Of a stretch of DNA of 64,000 nucleotides, positions 55,450-64,000 are shown piece after piece. The first letter of the stretch is position 1; each line of letters begins with the position of its first letter. The notes under the pieces were generated by a model, which was not told where the DNA came from, made no database searches, and was given only the letters and a program-made list of their open reading frames with translations. Both the position numbers and the translations under genes were made by a program. This stretch comes from G020354785 sp964461435 (GTDB taxonomy: Bacteria; Bacteroidota; Bacteroidia; Bacteroidales; UBA10428), in the NCBI GenBank assembly GCA_964461435.1, contig CAYWUI010000001.1, positions 62,001 to 126,000 on the forward strand, in the 5' to 3' direction.

Positions 55450-56580
55450 ATGGATATTGAAATAATTGAAGTAAAGAGCAGGCGGCATTTGAGAACCTTC
55501 ATTTATCTGCCTGCCAAAATTCATAAAACCCATAAAAACTGGGTACCCCCGATATATATTGATGACCGTAATTTTTTCAATCCCCGTAAGAACCGCTCTT
55601 TCAGTTATTGTGACACCATTCTTCTGCTGGCTATGAGAGGCAGGAAACCCGCAGGACGCATCATGGGTATTATTAATCATAAATATAATGAAGCACATAA
55701 TGAAAGGGACGGCAGGTTTTGTTTTATGGAAACCTATAACGAGCCCGATATAGCTCAGGCCCTTTTGCGGGCTGTGGAAAAGTGGGCTCTCTCAAAAAAT
55801 ATGACAAGAATAGTGGGCCCGCTTGGATTTTCGGACAAGGACCCCCAGGGCATGCTTATTGAAGGATTTGATCAGCCGATGGTTATAGCCACTAATTGTA
55901 ATTTTCCCTACCAGGTAACTCTCATTGAAAATGAGGGTTATATAAAGCACATAGACCTTGTTGTTTATAAACTGTACACTCCGGACGAGATACCTGATTT
56001 CTACAAAGAGATATATAAAAGGGTAATAAAAAATAACAATATATGCATACATGATTTTACATCCCGCAGAGAGCTAAAACCATTTATCAGACCTGTATTG
56101 GGACTGGTAAACCAGACATTCATGGATATATACGCCTTTATTCCCATGGATGAGAAAGAAATGGATGATTATGCCAAGCGTTACCTCTCTATATTGGATC
56201 CGAGATTTATTAAAGTGGTAACAAATAATTATAATGAGGTAATAGCTTTTATTGTAGGGATGCCTGACATAAGCAGGGGTATAAAAAGTTGTAAAGGCCA
56301 TATTTTCCCATTCGGACTATTTAAAATATTATACTACCAGAAGAGGACAAAACAGCTGAACCTTTTACTGGGAGGTATACGTGATGACTGCCAGAATATT
56401 GGCATTGATGCCGTGATGGGCGTAAGAATGATTGAAGAGGCACATAAGGCCGGACTTAAATATATTGACAGCCATCTCGAGCTGGAAAACAACACCAAGA
56501 TGAGGGCAGAGATGGAACGTATGAACGGCAAGGTATACAAGAAATACCGTATTTATAAAAAGGATCTGGTCAGTGCATAG
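55450..56580 (+). CDS. GNAT-like protein of unknown function
   Basis: This 376-residue soluble protein has no signal peptide. The N-terminal half contains FIYLPAKIHKTHKNWVPP and RGRKPAGRIMGIINHKYNE, like the first strands of GNAT acyltransferases. KNMTRIVGPLGFSDKDPQGML and the C-terminal LLGGIRDDCQNIGIDAVMGVRMIEEAHKAG then fit a second acyl-CoA-binding-like unit. I can only say that it resembles a double GNAT fold; the substrate is unknown. It begins 34 bases after parC and could be co-transcribed with it. Confidence 0.7.
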   Translation: MDIEIIEVKSRRHLRTFIYLPAKIHKTHKNWVPPIYIDDRNFFNPRKNRSFSYCDTILLLAMRGRKPAGRIMGIINHKYNEAHNERDGRFCFMETYNEPDIAQALLRAVEKWALSKNMTRIVGPLGFSDKDPQGMLIEGFDQPMVIATNCNFPYQVTLIENEGYIKHIDLVVYKLYTPDEIPDFYKEIYKRVIKNNNICIHDFTSRRELKPFIRPVLGLVNQTFMDIYAFIPMDEKEMDDYAKRYLSILDPRFIKVVTNNYNEVIAFIVGMPDISRGIKSCKGHIFPFGLFKILYYQKRTKQLNLLLGGIRDDCQNIGIDAVMGVRMIEEAHKAGLKYIDSHLELENNTKMRAEMERMNGKVYKKYRIYKKDLVSA

Positions 56581-56640
56581 ATACTTTCTAACGGTGAATT
56601 TTATAAAATTATAAGAAGGAAAGAAAAAAAAATCTTAGTT

Positions 56641-57120
56641 ATGAAAAAAGGGGAATGCGGATTTATCATACCCTGCAGTTTTATGATCCTTTGTATTTTG
56701 TTTTTTACATTAAACCAGGGCATAAAAGCGCAAAGTGAGACTTCGGGCAGGGAATATATTGTTAAAGGAAGGGTATTTCTGGAAGATGGGAATCCGGTTA
56801 CCAGTGAGAGGGTGATACTGGCACATTGCTCAACCAAAAATAAATGTGATGTAATATTAACAGCCAATGCACAGGACGAGTCAGCTACAACTGGCAGTCC
56901 GTTTGGTCATACAAATGAAGAAGGATTATTTGAAATTAAATTTGACCCTGATTTTATTACTGAAACGATCGGTAAATATAAATTTTTAAGCCTTGGGATT
57001 ATATATAATACGGAACTTGTAAGGCTGAAAAAAGATGAACTGCCAGTTTTATTTATACTGGATCAATTTGATGCCGACAATATGCTGGATCTTGAGGAAC
57101 TGGTATTTACTCCCAGGTAA
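56641..57120 (+). CDS. Secreted protein with carboxypeptidase regulatory-like domain
   Basis: This 159-residue protein has a signal peptide (hydrophobic core about 8-25, ending KAQ). The body reads YIVKGRVFLEDGNPVTSERVIL, then a turn-rich GHTNEEGLFEIKFDPDF, matching the transthyretin-like beta sandwich of carboxypeptidase regulatory-like domains. It ends just before a decayed T9SS gene in another frame, so it could be the intact neighbour or the surviving 5' part of a once longer protein. No enzyme residues are seen. Confidence 0.6.
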   Translation: MKKGECGFIIPCSFMILCILFFTLNQGIKAQSETSGREYIVKGRVFLEDGNPVTSERVILAHCSTKNKCDVILTANAQDESATTGSPFGHTNEEGLFEIKFDPDFITETIGKYKFLSLGIIYNTELVRLKKDELPVLFILDQFDADNMLDLEELVFTPR

Positions 57121-57780
57121 TAACAGTGATGACTTCGTATCGGATAACAAGGCAGCATTTTCAAACCTTCCGTCCGGACTCACGGCAAAAGTAATAAGAG
57201 TAAGCGATACGACTTTAATAGCTTATCTTGAAGGTAATGCAGATAATCATACTATGAATGATAATTAAGACTCATTAGTGCTGACATTCAATAATAGTGC
57301 AATAAGTAATAATGATACTTCAGCAATTGAGTTCCCGGTAGTAAAATTTATGCTTATGTTTCAGAGTCCGTTCGCCATAAATGGCGCAGATTCCTATCCT
57401 GGAGCAAATGGGATTTATCCACTGGAAGGTTTCTATAATGAAAAACCTTACTACAGAAGGAACAACTATTATCTGAAAACCAAGTAGAAGGCGGCAAGGC
57501 CGAAGTGCTGAACCTTAGGGAAGGATTAAGTCCGGTTATGCTAAAAGGAAACGGCACTGTTGTCTGTCTTACAGTGACAGGGACAGTAACAAGTCATAGT
57601 ACAGAGGATTTAAATGGGCAAAACATCAGTTTCAGGCTTCATGATATATTTGGGAAGCCCGTCAAAGCAAAGATGGAGAGCAGTAATAAAATAAATATTT
57701 CATCATTACCTGGCGGCTTTTACATCGTGGTAATGGATGTCAGTGGTAGTGTATTCACTGAAAAGCTTGTTGTCGAATAA
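57121..57780 (+). pseudogene. Decayed T9SS secreted protein
   Basis: Translation gives a typical Bacteroidota surface module (FSNLPSGLTAKVIRVSDTT, then DSLVLTFNNSAI) interrupted by an in-frame TAA at 57266-57268. The frame then continues to GFYNEKPYYRRNNYYL, and a shift of frame between about 57442 and 57484 leads to the last part (NQVEGGKAEVLNLREGL). It ends in a T9SS type A sorting domain (FRLHDIFGKPVKAKM to EKLVVE). The 5' end starts in mid-module, so it is also truncated. At least three lesions support pseudogenisation. Confidence 0.7.
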
Positions 57781-57800
57781 GAAAATTATTTTTCATTTAA

Positions 57801-58484
57801 CTATTGTTTTACTATTCTCTCGCGGATAAATTCCTGTGAATGCATTTTAAAACGGTAATAGAAAGCACCTTTTTTTGAGTCTGCAGTATTTTTATCCTCC
57901 AGTTTTTCAAGCACCTTTAATGAAAGTATTTTTTTTCTGAAGTTTCCGGGGTCGAACTTACGCTGAAAAATCGCTTCGTACAGGGTGCGAAGCTGCAATA
58001 TTGTGAATCTCTCAGGCAATAAATTTTCACCTATAAGCGTATAGCTTGCTTTTAGCTTAAGTTTTTCATGGGCATGTTCAACCATCATACCATGGTCGAA
58101 AATTAAGCCGGGTTTTTTTGAAAATGTCCACCATACTGCCCCGTGCTCTTTAATGAAGTCCTTATCATGTTTGTCAATACGAATCATTGCATAAAAAGCA
58201 ACACTTATGACTCTTCCTCCGGGGTCCCTCTCAGGGTCGGAAAAAACATGTACCTGTTCAAGATAGATATCCTTAAGGCCTGTGATTTGAAGCAGTACAC
58301 GCTCAGCTGCTTTCTCGGCTGTCTCATCTTCCTGCACCCACCCTCCCATAAGGGACCATTCACCCTGTGCAGGCTTAAACTTTCTGTGTGAAAGCAATAG
58401 CTTAAGTTCGTCATCTTCATATCCGAAAATTATGCAGTCGACAGCCACATGGTGTTCAGGATGCTTATATATTGATGCCGGCAT
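57801..58484 (-). CDS. araR: Nudix-related arabinose regulator, AraR type
   Basis: This 227-residue protein joins an N-terminal Nudix-like domain (about 10-145) to a C-terminal winged helix (about 155-227, ERFTILQLRTLYEAIF). The Nudix box reads GGWVQEDETAEKAAERVLLQ, so the catalytic REUxEE glutamates are lost. This is expected of NrtR-family sensors that bind rather than cleave a ligand. Bacteroides AraR is of this type and is a repressor released by L-arabinose. It lies at the end of the arabinose operon. A 14-bp palindrome sits 42 bases upstream of its start. Confidence 0.88.
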   Translation of the reverse strand: MPASIYKHPEHHVAVDCIIFGYEDDELKLLLSHRKFKPAQGEWSLMGGWVQEDETAEKAAERVLLQITGLKDIYLEQVHVFSDPERDPGGRVISVAFYAMIRIDKHDKDFIKEHGAVWWTFSKKPGLIFDHGMMVEHAHEKLKLKASYTLIGENLLPERFTILQLRTLYEAIFQRKFDPGNFRKKILSLKVLEKLEDKNTADSKKGAFYYRFKMHSQEFIRERIVKQ

Positions 58485-58525
58485 CAGGCAAATTATATTT
58501 ATGATTTGGAAAATTCAGGTCAAAC

Positions 58526-58539
58526 GAGATTTGAATCTC
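58526..58539. promoter_or_regulatory. 14-bp palindrome upstream of araR
   Basis: GAGATTTGAATCTC has 6-bp perfect arms around a two-base centre. It lies in the galM-araR gap, 42 bases before the araR start, where an autoregulatory operator would be expected. The AraR motif itself I cannot recall, so the assignment is inference. Confidence 0.4.
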
Positions 58540-58582
58540 ACAATTTTTATCACAGTAAACCGGACAATCTCCTAAATTTTAA

Positions 58583-59716
58583 TTAGTCGCTATAAAATTT
58601 CAGAACTGACAGCTGCCTGTATTTCTCTCCAGGTTTTAGCACTGTTGAGGGAAATTCCGGGTGATTGGGCGAATCCGGGAAATGCTGGGGCTCAATTGCC
58701 AGAGCAGATCTTTTATAATATGGTTTCCCTGACTTTCCTTTGACCGAACCATCCATAAAATTTCCGCTATAAAACTGGAAACCCGGTTCTGTTGTGAGAA
58801 TTTCCATAACTCTGCCCGAGGTTTCTTCCCGTAGTATAACCGCCAACACAAGAGTATCGGGAGTTTTTTTATTAATTATCCAGTTGTGGTCATAGCCGCC
58901 GCCAAAAGTCAGCTGTTCATCAGCTATGCCTATATCCTGTCCGATTTGCTTGCCCGGGTTAAAATCAAAGGGAGTACCCGGGACCGGGGTTATTTCACCT
59001 GTGGGTATAAGCTCACTGTTTACGGGTGTAAAATAGTCAGCAAAGGCCAAGAGCTGGTGATCAAGGATAGTAGTGTCACCTTCACCTTTTAAATTAAAAT
59101 AGCTGTGATGTGATAAATTTATTATTGTCGTCTTATCAGTCTCTGCTTCATATTCCATCCTAAGCTCATTATTATCTGTTAGAGTATATGTCAGTTTAAC
59201 TGATAGATTGCCGGGATATCCTTCTTCGCCGTCAGGAGAAAGATATGTCAGGATAAGGGAGTTGCCTTTCTGATGTGCATCCCAGACCTTTTTGTCGAAT
59301 CCCTTATTTCCTCCATGGAGAGTATTATTGCCATCGTTTAAATACAGGTTGTATTCTTTACCTTCGAGACTGAATTTGCCTTTATTTATCCTGTTAGCAT
59401 AACGCCCTACAATACATCCCAGGTACATTTTGTCATTGATGTAATCGTCAATATTATTGAAGCCGAGGACTATATCGGCAAATTGCCCGTTCCTGTCAGG
59501 TGTGTACAAGGCTACTATACGTGCTCCGTAATTTGTTATATATACTTTTATCCCATTATCATTTTCCAGCAGGAACAAGCTGACTTTCTTACCATCCACT
59601 TCTTTTTCAAAAGCTTTCTTTTTAATTAAATCGTTATCGATGGAATTTTTATTACTTACTTTGGTTTTGCATGCTACCAGAGCAACAACGCTTAAGAATA
59701 AAATTAATTTTTTCAT
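58583..59716 (-). CDS. galM: Aldose 1-epimerase (galactose mutarotase) lipoprotein
   Basis: This 377-residue enzyme has a lipobox (VALVAC, Cys16), so it is periplasmic-side lipid anchored. Catalytic histidines lie in NNTLHGGNKGFDKKVW and INLSHHSYFNLKG, and the catalytic glutamate in LAIEPQHFPDSPN. It interconverts the alpha and beta forms of sugars, here probably arabinose. It is between araB and araR in the operon. Confidence 0.94.
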   Translation of the reverse strand: MKKLILFLSVVALVACKTKVSNKNSIDNDLIKKKAFEKEVDGKKVSLFLLENDNGIKVYITNYGARIVALYTPDRNGQFADIVLGFNNIDDYINDKMYLGCIVGRYANRINKGKFSLEGKEYNLYLNDGNNTLHGGNKGFDKKVWDAHQKGNSLILTYLSPDGEEGYPGNLSVKLTYTLTDNNELRMEYEAETDKTTIINLSHHSYFNLKGEGDTTILDHQLLAFADYFTPVNSELIPTGEITPVPGTPFDFNPGKQIGQDIGIADEQLTFGGGYDHNWIINKKTPDTLVLAVILREETSGRVMEILTTEPGFQFYSGNFMDGSVKGKSGKPYYKRSALAIEPQHFPDSPNHPEFPSTVLKPGEKYRQLSVLKFYSD

Positions 59717-59759
59717 TCGTTTAAGATTTTTAACTAATTAAGAATATTTTATTTAAAAA

Positions 59760-59800
59760 TTTGAGAACGTCTTCAGCCACTCGCTGCGCTCGTTCTCAAA
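59760..59800. terminator. GC-rich hairpin between araB and galM
   Basis: TTTGAGAACG (59760-59769) and CGTTCTCAAA (59791-59800) are perfect 10-bp arms around 21 bases that hold a smaller CAGC/GCTG stem. It overlaps the araB stop codon and, on the minus strand, is followed by ATTTTTAAAT. It could end or attenuate the araB transcript, or be a dispersed palindromic repeat. Confidence 0.5.
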
Positions 59801-61469
59801 GCGCGGATTCAACAAATTTACCAAGCTTTTTATATTTGGCATAAATCATCTGATATTTTTGGGCGTTTGCGGGATCAGGGCGATACTCTTTTTCAAAACC
59901 GCTTCCCATTTTTTCTTTTGCCTTATCGAATGTACTGTAAATACCTCCGGCAACAGCGGCTGCCATAGCTGAACCAAGGGCACAGGCCTGCTCCGAAGCA
60001 GCAATCAGTATTGGCTTATTTAAAACATCAGCCAGTACCTGCATTACAAAACCTGACTTTTTTGCGACACCTCCAAGTGCTATAATGCCATCTATTCTTA
60101 CTCCCTGTTCGATGAACCTTTCAACAATAGCTTTGGACCCATAGGCGGTAGCTTCAACAAGCGCCCTGAATACCCGGGGGGCATCCGAACCTAAGGATAA
60201 GCCGGAAATAGCTCCTTTGAGAGCCTGATTTGCATCCGGGGTTCTGCGTCCGTTCAACCAGTCAAGTGCGAGCACGCCAGATTCGTCAACAGGTATTTTT
60301 TCAGCTTTTTCCGACAATTCAGGTATAAGCTTATCTGTAATGTCCTTAATAAGTTCGTTCTTAAGATTATCGTCAAGTTTAGTGTTTCTTTGTAAAATGT
60401 TTTCTACAGGCCATAATAACAGTTCCCTGAACCAGGCGTACACGTCACCGAAAGCCGATTGCCCCGCCTCGAGACCAACAAAACCGGGCAGAACGGAACC
60501 GTCTACCTGTCCGCATATACCACGGATAAGGCTGTCACCAACCTCTTCCCTGGGCGCAGTTAAGATGTCGCAGGTTGAGGTACCTACTATTTTACAAAGA
60601 TAGTAGGGTTTTATTTCAGCGCCCACTGCCCCCAGGTGGGCATCAAAAGCGCCAATGCCGACTGTCACATCTTCAGGAAGCCCAAGTTTTTCTGCCCATT
60701 CTGCGGTAATTTTTCCTGCCTGCCTGTCTATAGTATAGGTATCCTTATATAACCTTTCCCTTAGTCCTGATAAAAGAGGGTCAACAGCTATAAGAAAATC
60801 CACGGACGGCAGTCCGCCCCATTTTTCGTGCCACATAGCTTTGTGCCCTGCTGCGCATCTGCTTCTTTTTATTTCGTTGACCGAACCAACACCTGTTAAC
60901 AATGCAGGTATCCAGTCACAATGCTCGACCCACGAATATGCGTCTTTACGCACTTCTTTATCTTCACGCAGCACATTTAGTATCTTTGCCCAGAACCACT
61001 CTGAGGAGTATACGCCGCCTTCATACATAGTGTAATCAGTGCCGCCCCAGTTCTTTGCTTTGATGTTAATTTCTTCTGCCTCCTTTACTGCAGTATGGTC
61101 TTTCCACAGCACGAACATAGCATTCGGATTATCTTCAAATCCCGCAGTCAACGATAAGGGCACGCCTCTTTCATCAACTGCCACCGGCGTTGAGCCTGTA
61201 GTGTCTACAGATATAGCTGCTATTTTCTTTGCTATAGACAGACCACACTTTTCAGTCAGCTGCCTTATGGTATATTCCAGGCCTTCAATATAGTCAAGCG
61301 GGTGCTGCCTGAACTGGTTAGCTGCAGGGACACAGTATTTGCTTTTTCCCCAGCGCGGATAGTAAAAAACCGAATTGGCGATTTCTTTGCCATTGGCAGC
61401 ATCTACAAGGATCGACCTTATTGAGTCGGTTCCGTAATCCACTCCAATTGTATATTTTGCTGAACTCAT
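59796..61469 (-). CDS. araB: Ribulokinase
   Basis: This 557-residue FGGY-family kinase phosphorylates L-ribulose. The N-terminal phosphate loop is VGVDYGTDSIRSILVDA, followed by TGSTPVAVDERGVPL. The ATP-site motif ALGGVAKKSGFVMQV and the stretch CKIVGTSTCDIL match the ribulokinase branch of the family. It is cytoplasmic and lies 18 bases after the GH51 gene, with araD and araA further upstream in the same operon. Confidence 0.95.
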   Translation of the reverse strand: MSSAKYTIGVDYGTDSIRSILVDAANGKEIANSVFYYPRWGKSKYCVPAANQFRQHPLDYIEGLEYTIRQLTEKCGLSIAKKIAAISVDTTGSTPVAVDERGVPLSLTAGFEDNPNAMFVLWKDHTAVKEAEEINIKAKNWGGTDYTMYEGGVYSSEWFWAKILNVLREDKEVRKDAYSWVEHCDWIPALLTGVGSVNEIKRSRCAAGHKAMWHEKWGGLPSVDFLIAVDPLLSGLRERLYKDTYTIDRQAGKITAEWAEKLGLPEDVTVGIGAFDAHLGAVGAEIKPYYLCKIVGTSTCDILTAPREEVGDSLIRGICGQVDGSVLPGFVGLEAGQSAFGDVYAWFRELLLWPVENILQRNTKLDDNLKNELIKDITDKLIPELSEKAEKIPVDESGVLALDWLNGRRTPDANQALKGAISGLSLGSDAPRVFRALVEATAYGSKAIVERFIEQGVRIDGIIALGGVAKKSGFVMQVLADVLNKPILIAASEQACALGSAMAAAVAGGIYSTFDKAKEKMGSGFEKEYRPDPANAQKYQMIYAKYKKLGKFVESAL

Positions 61470-61487
61470 AATTAGCTATATCAATAT

Positions 61488-63035
61488 CTATATGGGTTTA
61501 AGGGTAAGCAGTACAACGGACTTTGAGGGCAAATCTATCTCAATATTATTTCCCGCCTGTTTAAAGCCTGAAAATTCCTGTATATTGACAGTCTCCTCTT
61601 TATCAAAGTCATTATATGCATTCATTTCTTCAGCAGTAACAACTCTTGCAGAGATAACACTAATTTTACTGCCATTTTTTAAGCCAAGGATCATCTTAAT
61701 ATTTTTATCAGGATTCACATTTGTGATTGTAATATTAATCTCCCCGTTTTTATTTTCAGATGCTGAGGCAGAAAGTGCAGGAATGCTATCATTGTTGTTT
61801 TTATATTTTTCGCATTTTATGTTGAGAGGCAGCAACAAAGCATCCTTATGTACCTTGTACATTTTAAAAACATAAAATGAAGGGGTTTTTACAAGCTTGT
61901 CTTTACTGGTAAGGACCATAGCCTGCAGGACATTGACCGTCTGTGCTATATTTGCCATTTTCACCCTGCTGCAGTTATTGTTAAAGATATTAAGGTACAG
62001 TGATGCTGATATTGCATCGCGCAGGGTATTTTGCTGGTTAAGAAATGCAGGGTTTGTTCCCGGTTCGGGATCATGCCAGTTTCCCCACTCATCGGCCATT
62101 AATCCTATTTTTCTTTGAGGATCGTACTTATCCATGATAGCTATATGTTCTTTTAAGTTGTCCTCCATCATTATATTTTTTTTCACGGTAAGGAACCATT
62201 CGTCCCTGTTAAAGTCGGTGGCAGATCCTTTTACGTCCCAGTTATGGCAGACGGTATAATGGTGGTATGAATATCCATGGATAAGGTGTTGCTGATACCT
62301 GGTATTCTTTATGACTGTTTCAGTCCATTCCAAATCGTCATTTGTCCCTCCGCTGGCTATTTTGCAATTAACCTGGCAATAAGTGGAGTATCTTTTAAAC
62401 AGGGATGTATAATAAGAGGCATCCATATTTCCACCGCACCCCCAGTTTTCATTGCCAATACCCCAGAATTTTACCTGCCAGGGCTCTTCCCTGCCATTTT
62501 GTTTTCTTAACCTTGTCATGGGACTGTCATTGCCAGATGTTACATATTCCACCCACTGGGTAGCTTCCCGGACCGTTCCGCTCCCCACATTTATGGCGAT
62601 ATAGGGCTCTGCACCAAGCATCTCACATAAATCAAGAAATTCATGTGTGCCAAAGCTATTGTCCTCCGTAACATTGCCCCAAAAAATATTAATCATAGGA
62701 GGCCTCTTTTCTTTTGGGCCTATACCATCTTTCCAGTGATACGTGTCTGCAAAGCAACCGCCGGGCCATCTCAGAACAGGTATTTCAATCTCTTTCAGAG
62801 CCTCGACAACATCATTTCTTATACCACGGGTATTGGGAATCGGTGAGTTTTCACCTACCCATAATCCGTCGTAAATACATCTGCCCAGGTGTTCAGCAAA
62901 ATGCCCGTATATATACCTGCTTATCGTGTCTTTTCCTTCTCCGGAGTTAATAACTATACTGTTTTCCTGTGTACAGGCCGATAAGGCCATACTGACCAGG
63001 AACAGAACTAAGAATAATTTCTTATAAAGTTTCAT
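61488..63035 (-). CDS. GH51 alpha-L-arabinofuranosidase lipoprotein
   Basis: This 515-residue exported enzyme has the lipobox MALSAC (Cys20). The GH51 acid/base glutamate is in WGIGNENWGCGG and the nucleophile glutamate in GLMADEWGNWHDPE. The C-terminal beta domain ends with SKSVVLLTLKPI. It releases L-arabinose from arabinan, arabinoxylan or arabinogalactan oligosaccharides, placed directly in the araA-araD-araB operon that uses the product. Confidence 0.95.
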   Translation of the reverse strand: MKLYKKLFLVLFLVSMALSACTQENSIVINSGEGKDTISRYIYGHFAEHLGRCIYDGLWVGENSPIPNTRGIRNDVVEALKEIEIPVLRWPGGCFADTYHWKDGIGPKEKRPPMINIFWGNVTEDNSFGTHEFLDLCEMLGAEPYIAINVGSGTVREATQWVEYVTSGNDSPMTRLRKQNGREEPWQVKFWGIGNENWGCGGNMDASYYTSLFKRYSTYCQVNCKIASGGTNDDLEWTETVIKNTRYQQHLIHGYSYHHYTVCHNWDVKGSATDFNRDEWFLTVKKNIMMEDNLKEHIAIMDKYDPQRKIGLMADEWGNWHDPEPGTNPAFLNQQNTLRDAISASLYLNIFNNNCSRVKMANIAQTVNVLQAMVLTSKDKLVKTPSFYVFKMYKVHKDALLLPLNIKCEKYKNNNDSIPALSASASENKNGEINITITNVNPDKNIKMILGLKNGSKISVISARVVTAEEMNAYNDFDKEETVNIQEFSGFKQAGNNIEIDLPSKSVVLLTLKPI

Positions 63036-63058
63036 GGCTGTATATTTTATTTAAATTT

Positions 63059-63745
63059 TTAATTCTGCCCGTAATAGGCATTTTTCCCGTGTTTACGCAA
63101 ATAATGCTTATTAAGAAGATATTTATCAACGGGTTTGATGTTTCCAAGCACTTCAGTATTGAATGCCATTTTTGCTATATCTTCCAGAATTATGGCATTA
63201 TGGACGGCGTCATCAGGATTGGGGCCCCATGCGAAAGGGCCATGGCCGTTTACCAGAACTCCGGGCATGGCAATATAATCCAGTTCTTTAAATCTTTCGG
63301 CAATTACCCTGGCTGTATTTTTTTCATAATCTGTTTCTATTTCTTTTCTTGTTAGTTTGCGTGTGCATGGAATTTCTCCATAGAAATAATCGGCATGTGT
63401 GGTTCCGTATGCGGGGATGGGTCTTCCTGCCTGTGCCCAGCTTGTTGCCCACTGGCTATGAGTATGGACAACCGCGCCTGTTTTATCAAAACTTTTGTAT
63501 AAAACAAGGTGTGTAGGTGTATCTGATGAAGGTTTTAACCCGCCCTCGACAATTTCTCCTTCAAGGTTAACAACTACCATATCATCTGTTCTCATATCAT
63601 CGTATGAGACACCACTGGGTTTAATAACTATAAGTCCCTTTCCACGGTCAATACCGCTGACATTTCCCCATGTGAAAGAAACCAGCCCGTATTTTACCAG
63701 GCTCAGATTCGCCTGTAATACTTTATTTTTTAATTCCTTAAGCAC
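63059..63745 (-). CDS. araD: L-ribulose-5-phosphate 4-epimerase
   Basis: This 228-residue class II aldolase-fold enzyme starts at GTG 63745, giving VLKELKNKVLQANLSLVKYG. An ATG at 63799 would overlap araA by 38 bases and add 18 non-homologous residues. The zinc ligands are the histidines in VVHTHSQWAT and the later VNGHGPFAWG. FTWGNVSGID is the family N-terminal motif. It makes D-xylulose-5-phosphate, the entry to the pentose phosphate pathway. Confidence 0.95.
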   Translation of the reverse strand: MLKELKNKVLQANLSLVKYGLVSFTWGNVSGIDRGKGLIVIKPSGVSYDDMRTDDMVVVNLEGEIVEGGLKPSSDTPTHLVLYKSFDKTGAVVHTHSQWATSWAQAGRPIPAYGTTHADYFYGEIPCTRKLTRKEIETDYEKNTARVIAERFKELDYIAMPGVLVNGHGPFAWGPNPDDAVHNAIILEDIAKMAFNTEVLGNIKPVDKYLLNKHYLRKHGKNAYYGQN

Positions 63746-63761
63746 GATTGTAAATATTTTT

Positions 63762-64000
63762 TTATCGTATACCTTTTGAAATATAATAATAAACCTCATT
63801 TAACTTTATTTCCTTTTTAAAATCTCTGAGGTTTGTATTTTCGTCGATAACCAGGCATTCAATACCTGTCATTTCTGCAAGGTCGACAATATGATCAATA
63901 GATAGAGACTGGGTAAATGCTGTGTGATGTGCTCCGCCTGCCAATATCCACGCAGCGGCAGCGACTTTCAAATGAGGTTCGGGTACCCACAGTATCCTGG
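63762..64000 (-). CDS. araA: L-arabinose isomerase, C-terminal part
   Basis: The frame enters from the right edge and ends at 63762. It encodes RILWVPEPHLKVAAAAWILA followed by GGAHHTAFTQS, the conserved C-terminus of AraA that carries the metal-binding histidine region. It is incomplete, with only about 78 residues of roughly 500. It converts L-arabinose to L-ribulose and lies 16 bases upstream of araD. Confidence 0.93.
   Translation of the reverse strand, partial: RILWVPEPHLKVAAAAWILAGGAHHTAFTQSLSIDHIVDLAEMTGIECLVIDENTNLRDFKKEIKLNEVYYYISKGIR

Noticed and set aside
1..64000. CRISPR arrays, tRNA or rRNA genes, insertion sequences
   Set aside because: No regularly spaced repeats, cloverleaf sequence, transposase or terminal inverted repeats were seen on reading the intergenic regions.

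Overview
The window is chromosomal DNA of an AT-rich member of the Bacteroidota, most likely of the order Bacteroidales/Marinilabiliales. The signs are secreted proteins with type IX secretion (T9SS) C-terminal sorting domains, many lipoproteins with an S-C or A-C lipobox, Bacteroidota-type promoters (TTTG, about 21 bp, TAnnTTTG), few Shine-Dalgarno sequences, a Nudix-type AraR regulator, and Bacteroidota families such as DUF5683 and DUF4492. I see no rRNA, tRNA, CRISPR array, insertion sequence or prophage.

Layout. Positions 1-8.5 kb hold plant-polysaccharide genes: a GH9 glucanase, a TraB/GumN protein, a Tat-exported Fe-S aldo/keto reductase, a T9SS SMP-30 protein and a GH31 alpha-xylosidase with a PA14 insert. 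Positions 8.6-12.6 kb carry a methyltransferase, a membrane-anchored MutS-like ATPase, an unknown Rossmann-like protein and a small lipoprotein. Positions 12.8-21.8 kb form one leftward run: parA, parB, a DUF5683 protein, an MltD-type lytic transglycosylase, two SGNH hydrolases and an MBOAT acyltransferase. This links chromosome segregation, wall turnover and probable O-acetylation. Positions 22-25.3 kb hold a SiaC-like protein, a glutaminyl cyclase, a HAD protein and pssA. Positions 25.4-30.9 kb hold cydB, cydA, DUF4492, a PKD/T9SS protein and an AI-2E transporter. Positions 31-33.6 kb hold thyA, folA, a MORN-like lipoprotein and a nitroreductase.

Positions 33.6-44.8 kb are the most interesting part. 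A two-GAF sigma-54 activator is divergent from an unusual protein that joins a degenerate KaiC-like domain to a pyruvate phosphate dikinase ATP-grasp domain. gltB and gltD follow closely. The shared 346-bp intergenic region has a good -24/-12 sigma-54 promoter candidate facing the fusion gene. An 11-bp inverted repeat lies about 186 bp upstream of the predicted start, as expected for an enhancer site. One arm of it overlaps the likely -7 box of the activator's own promoter. Together this suggests a self-contained, autoregulated sigma-54 circuit for nitrogen/energy metabolism.

Positions 44.9-56.6 kb are housekeeping: a HIT protein, recJ, lipB, lipA, lysS, parE, parC and a GNAT-like protein. 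Positions 56.6-57.8 kb hold a small secreted protein and a decayed T9SS protein. Positions 57.8-64 kb are a leftward L-arabinose operon, araA (partial), araD, GH51, araB, galM and the Nudix regulator AraR. It would hydrolyse arabinosides and feed L-arabinose to xylulose-5-phosphate. A second relic, the last 43 codons of an M14-type carboxypeptidase, lies behind the sigma-54 activator.
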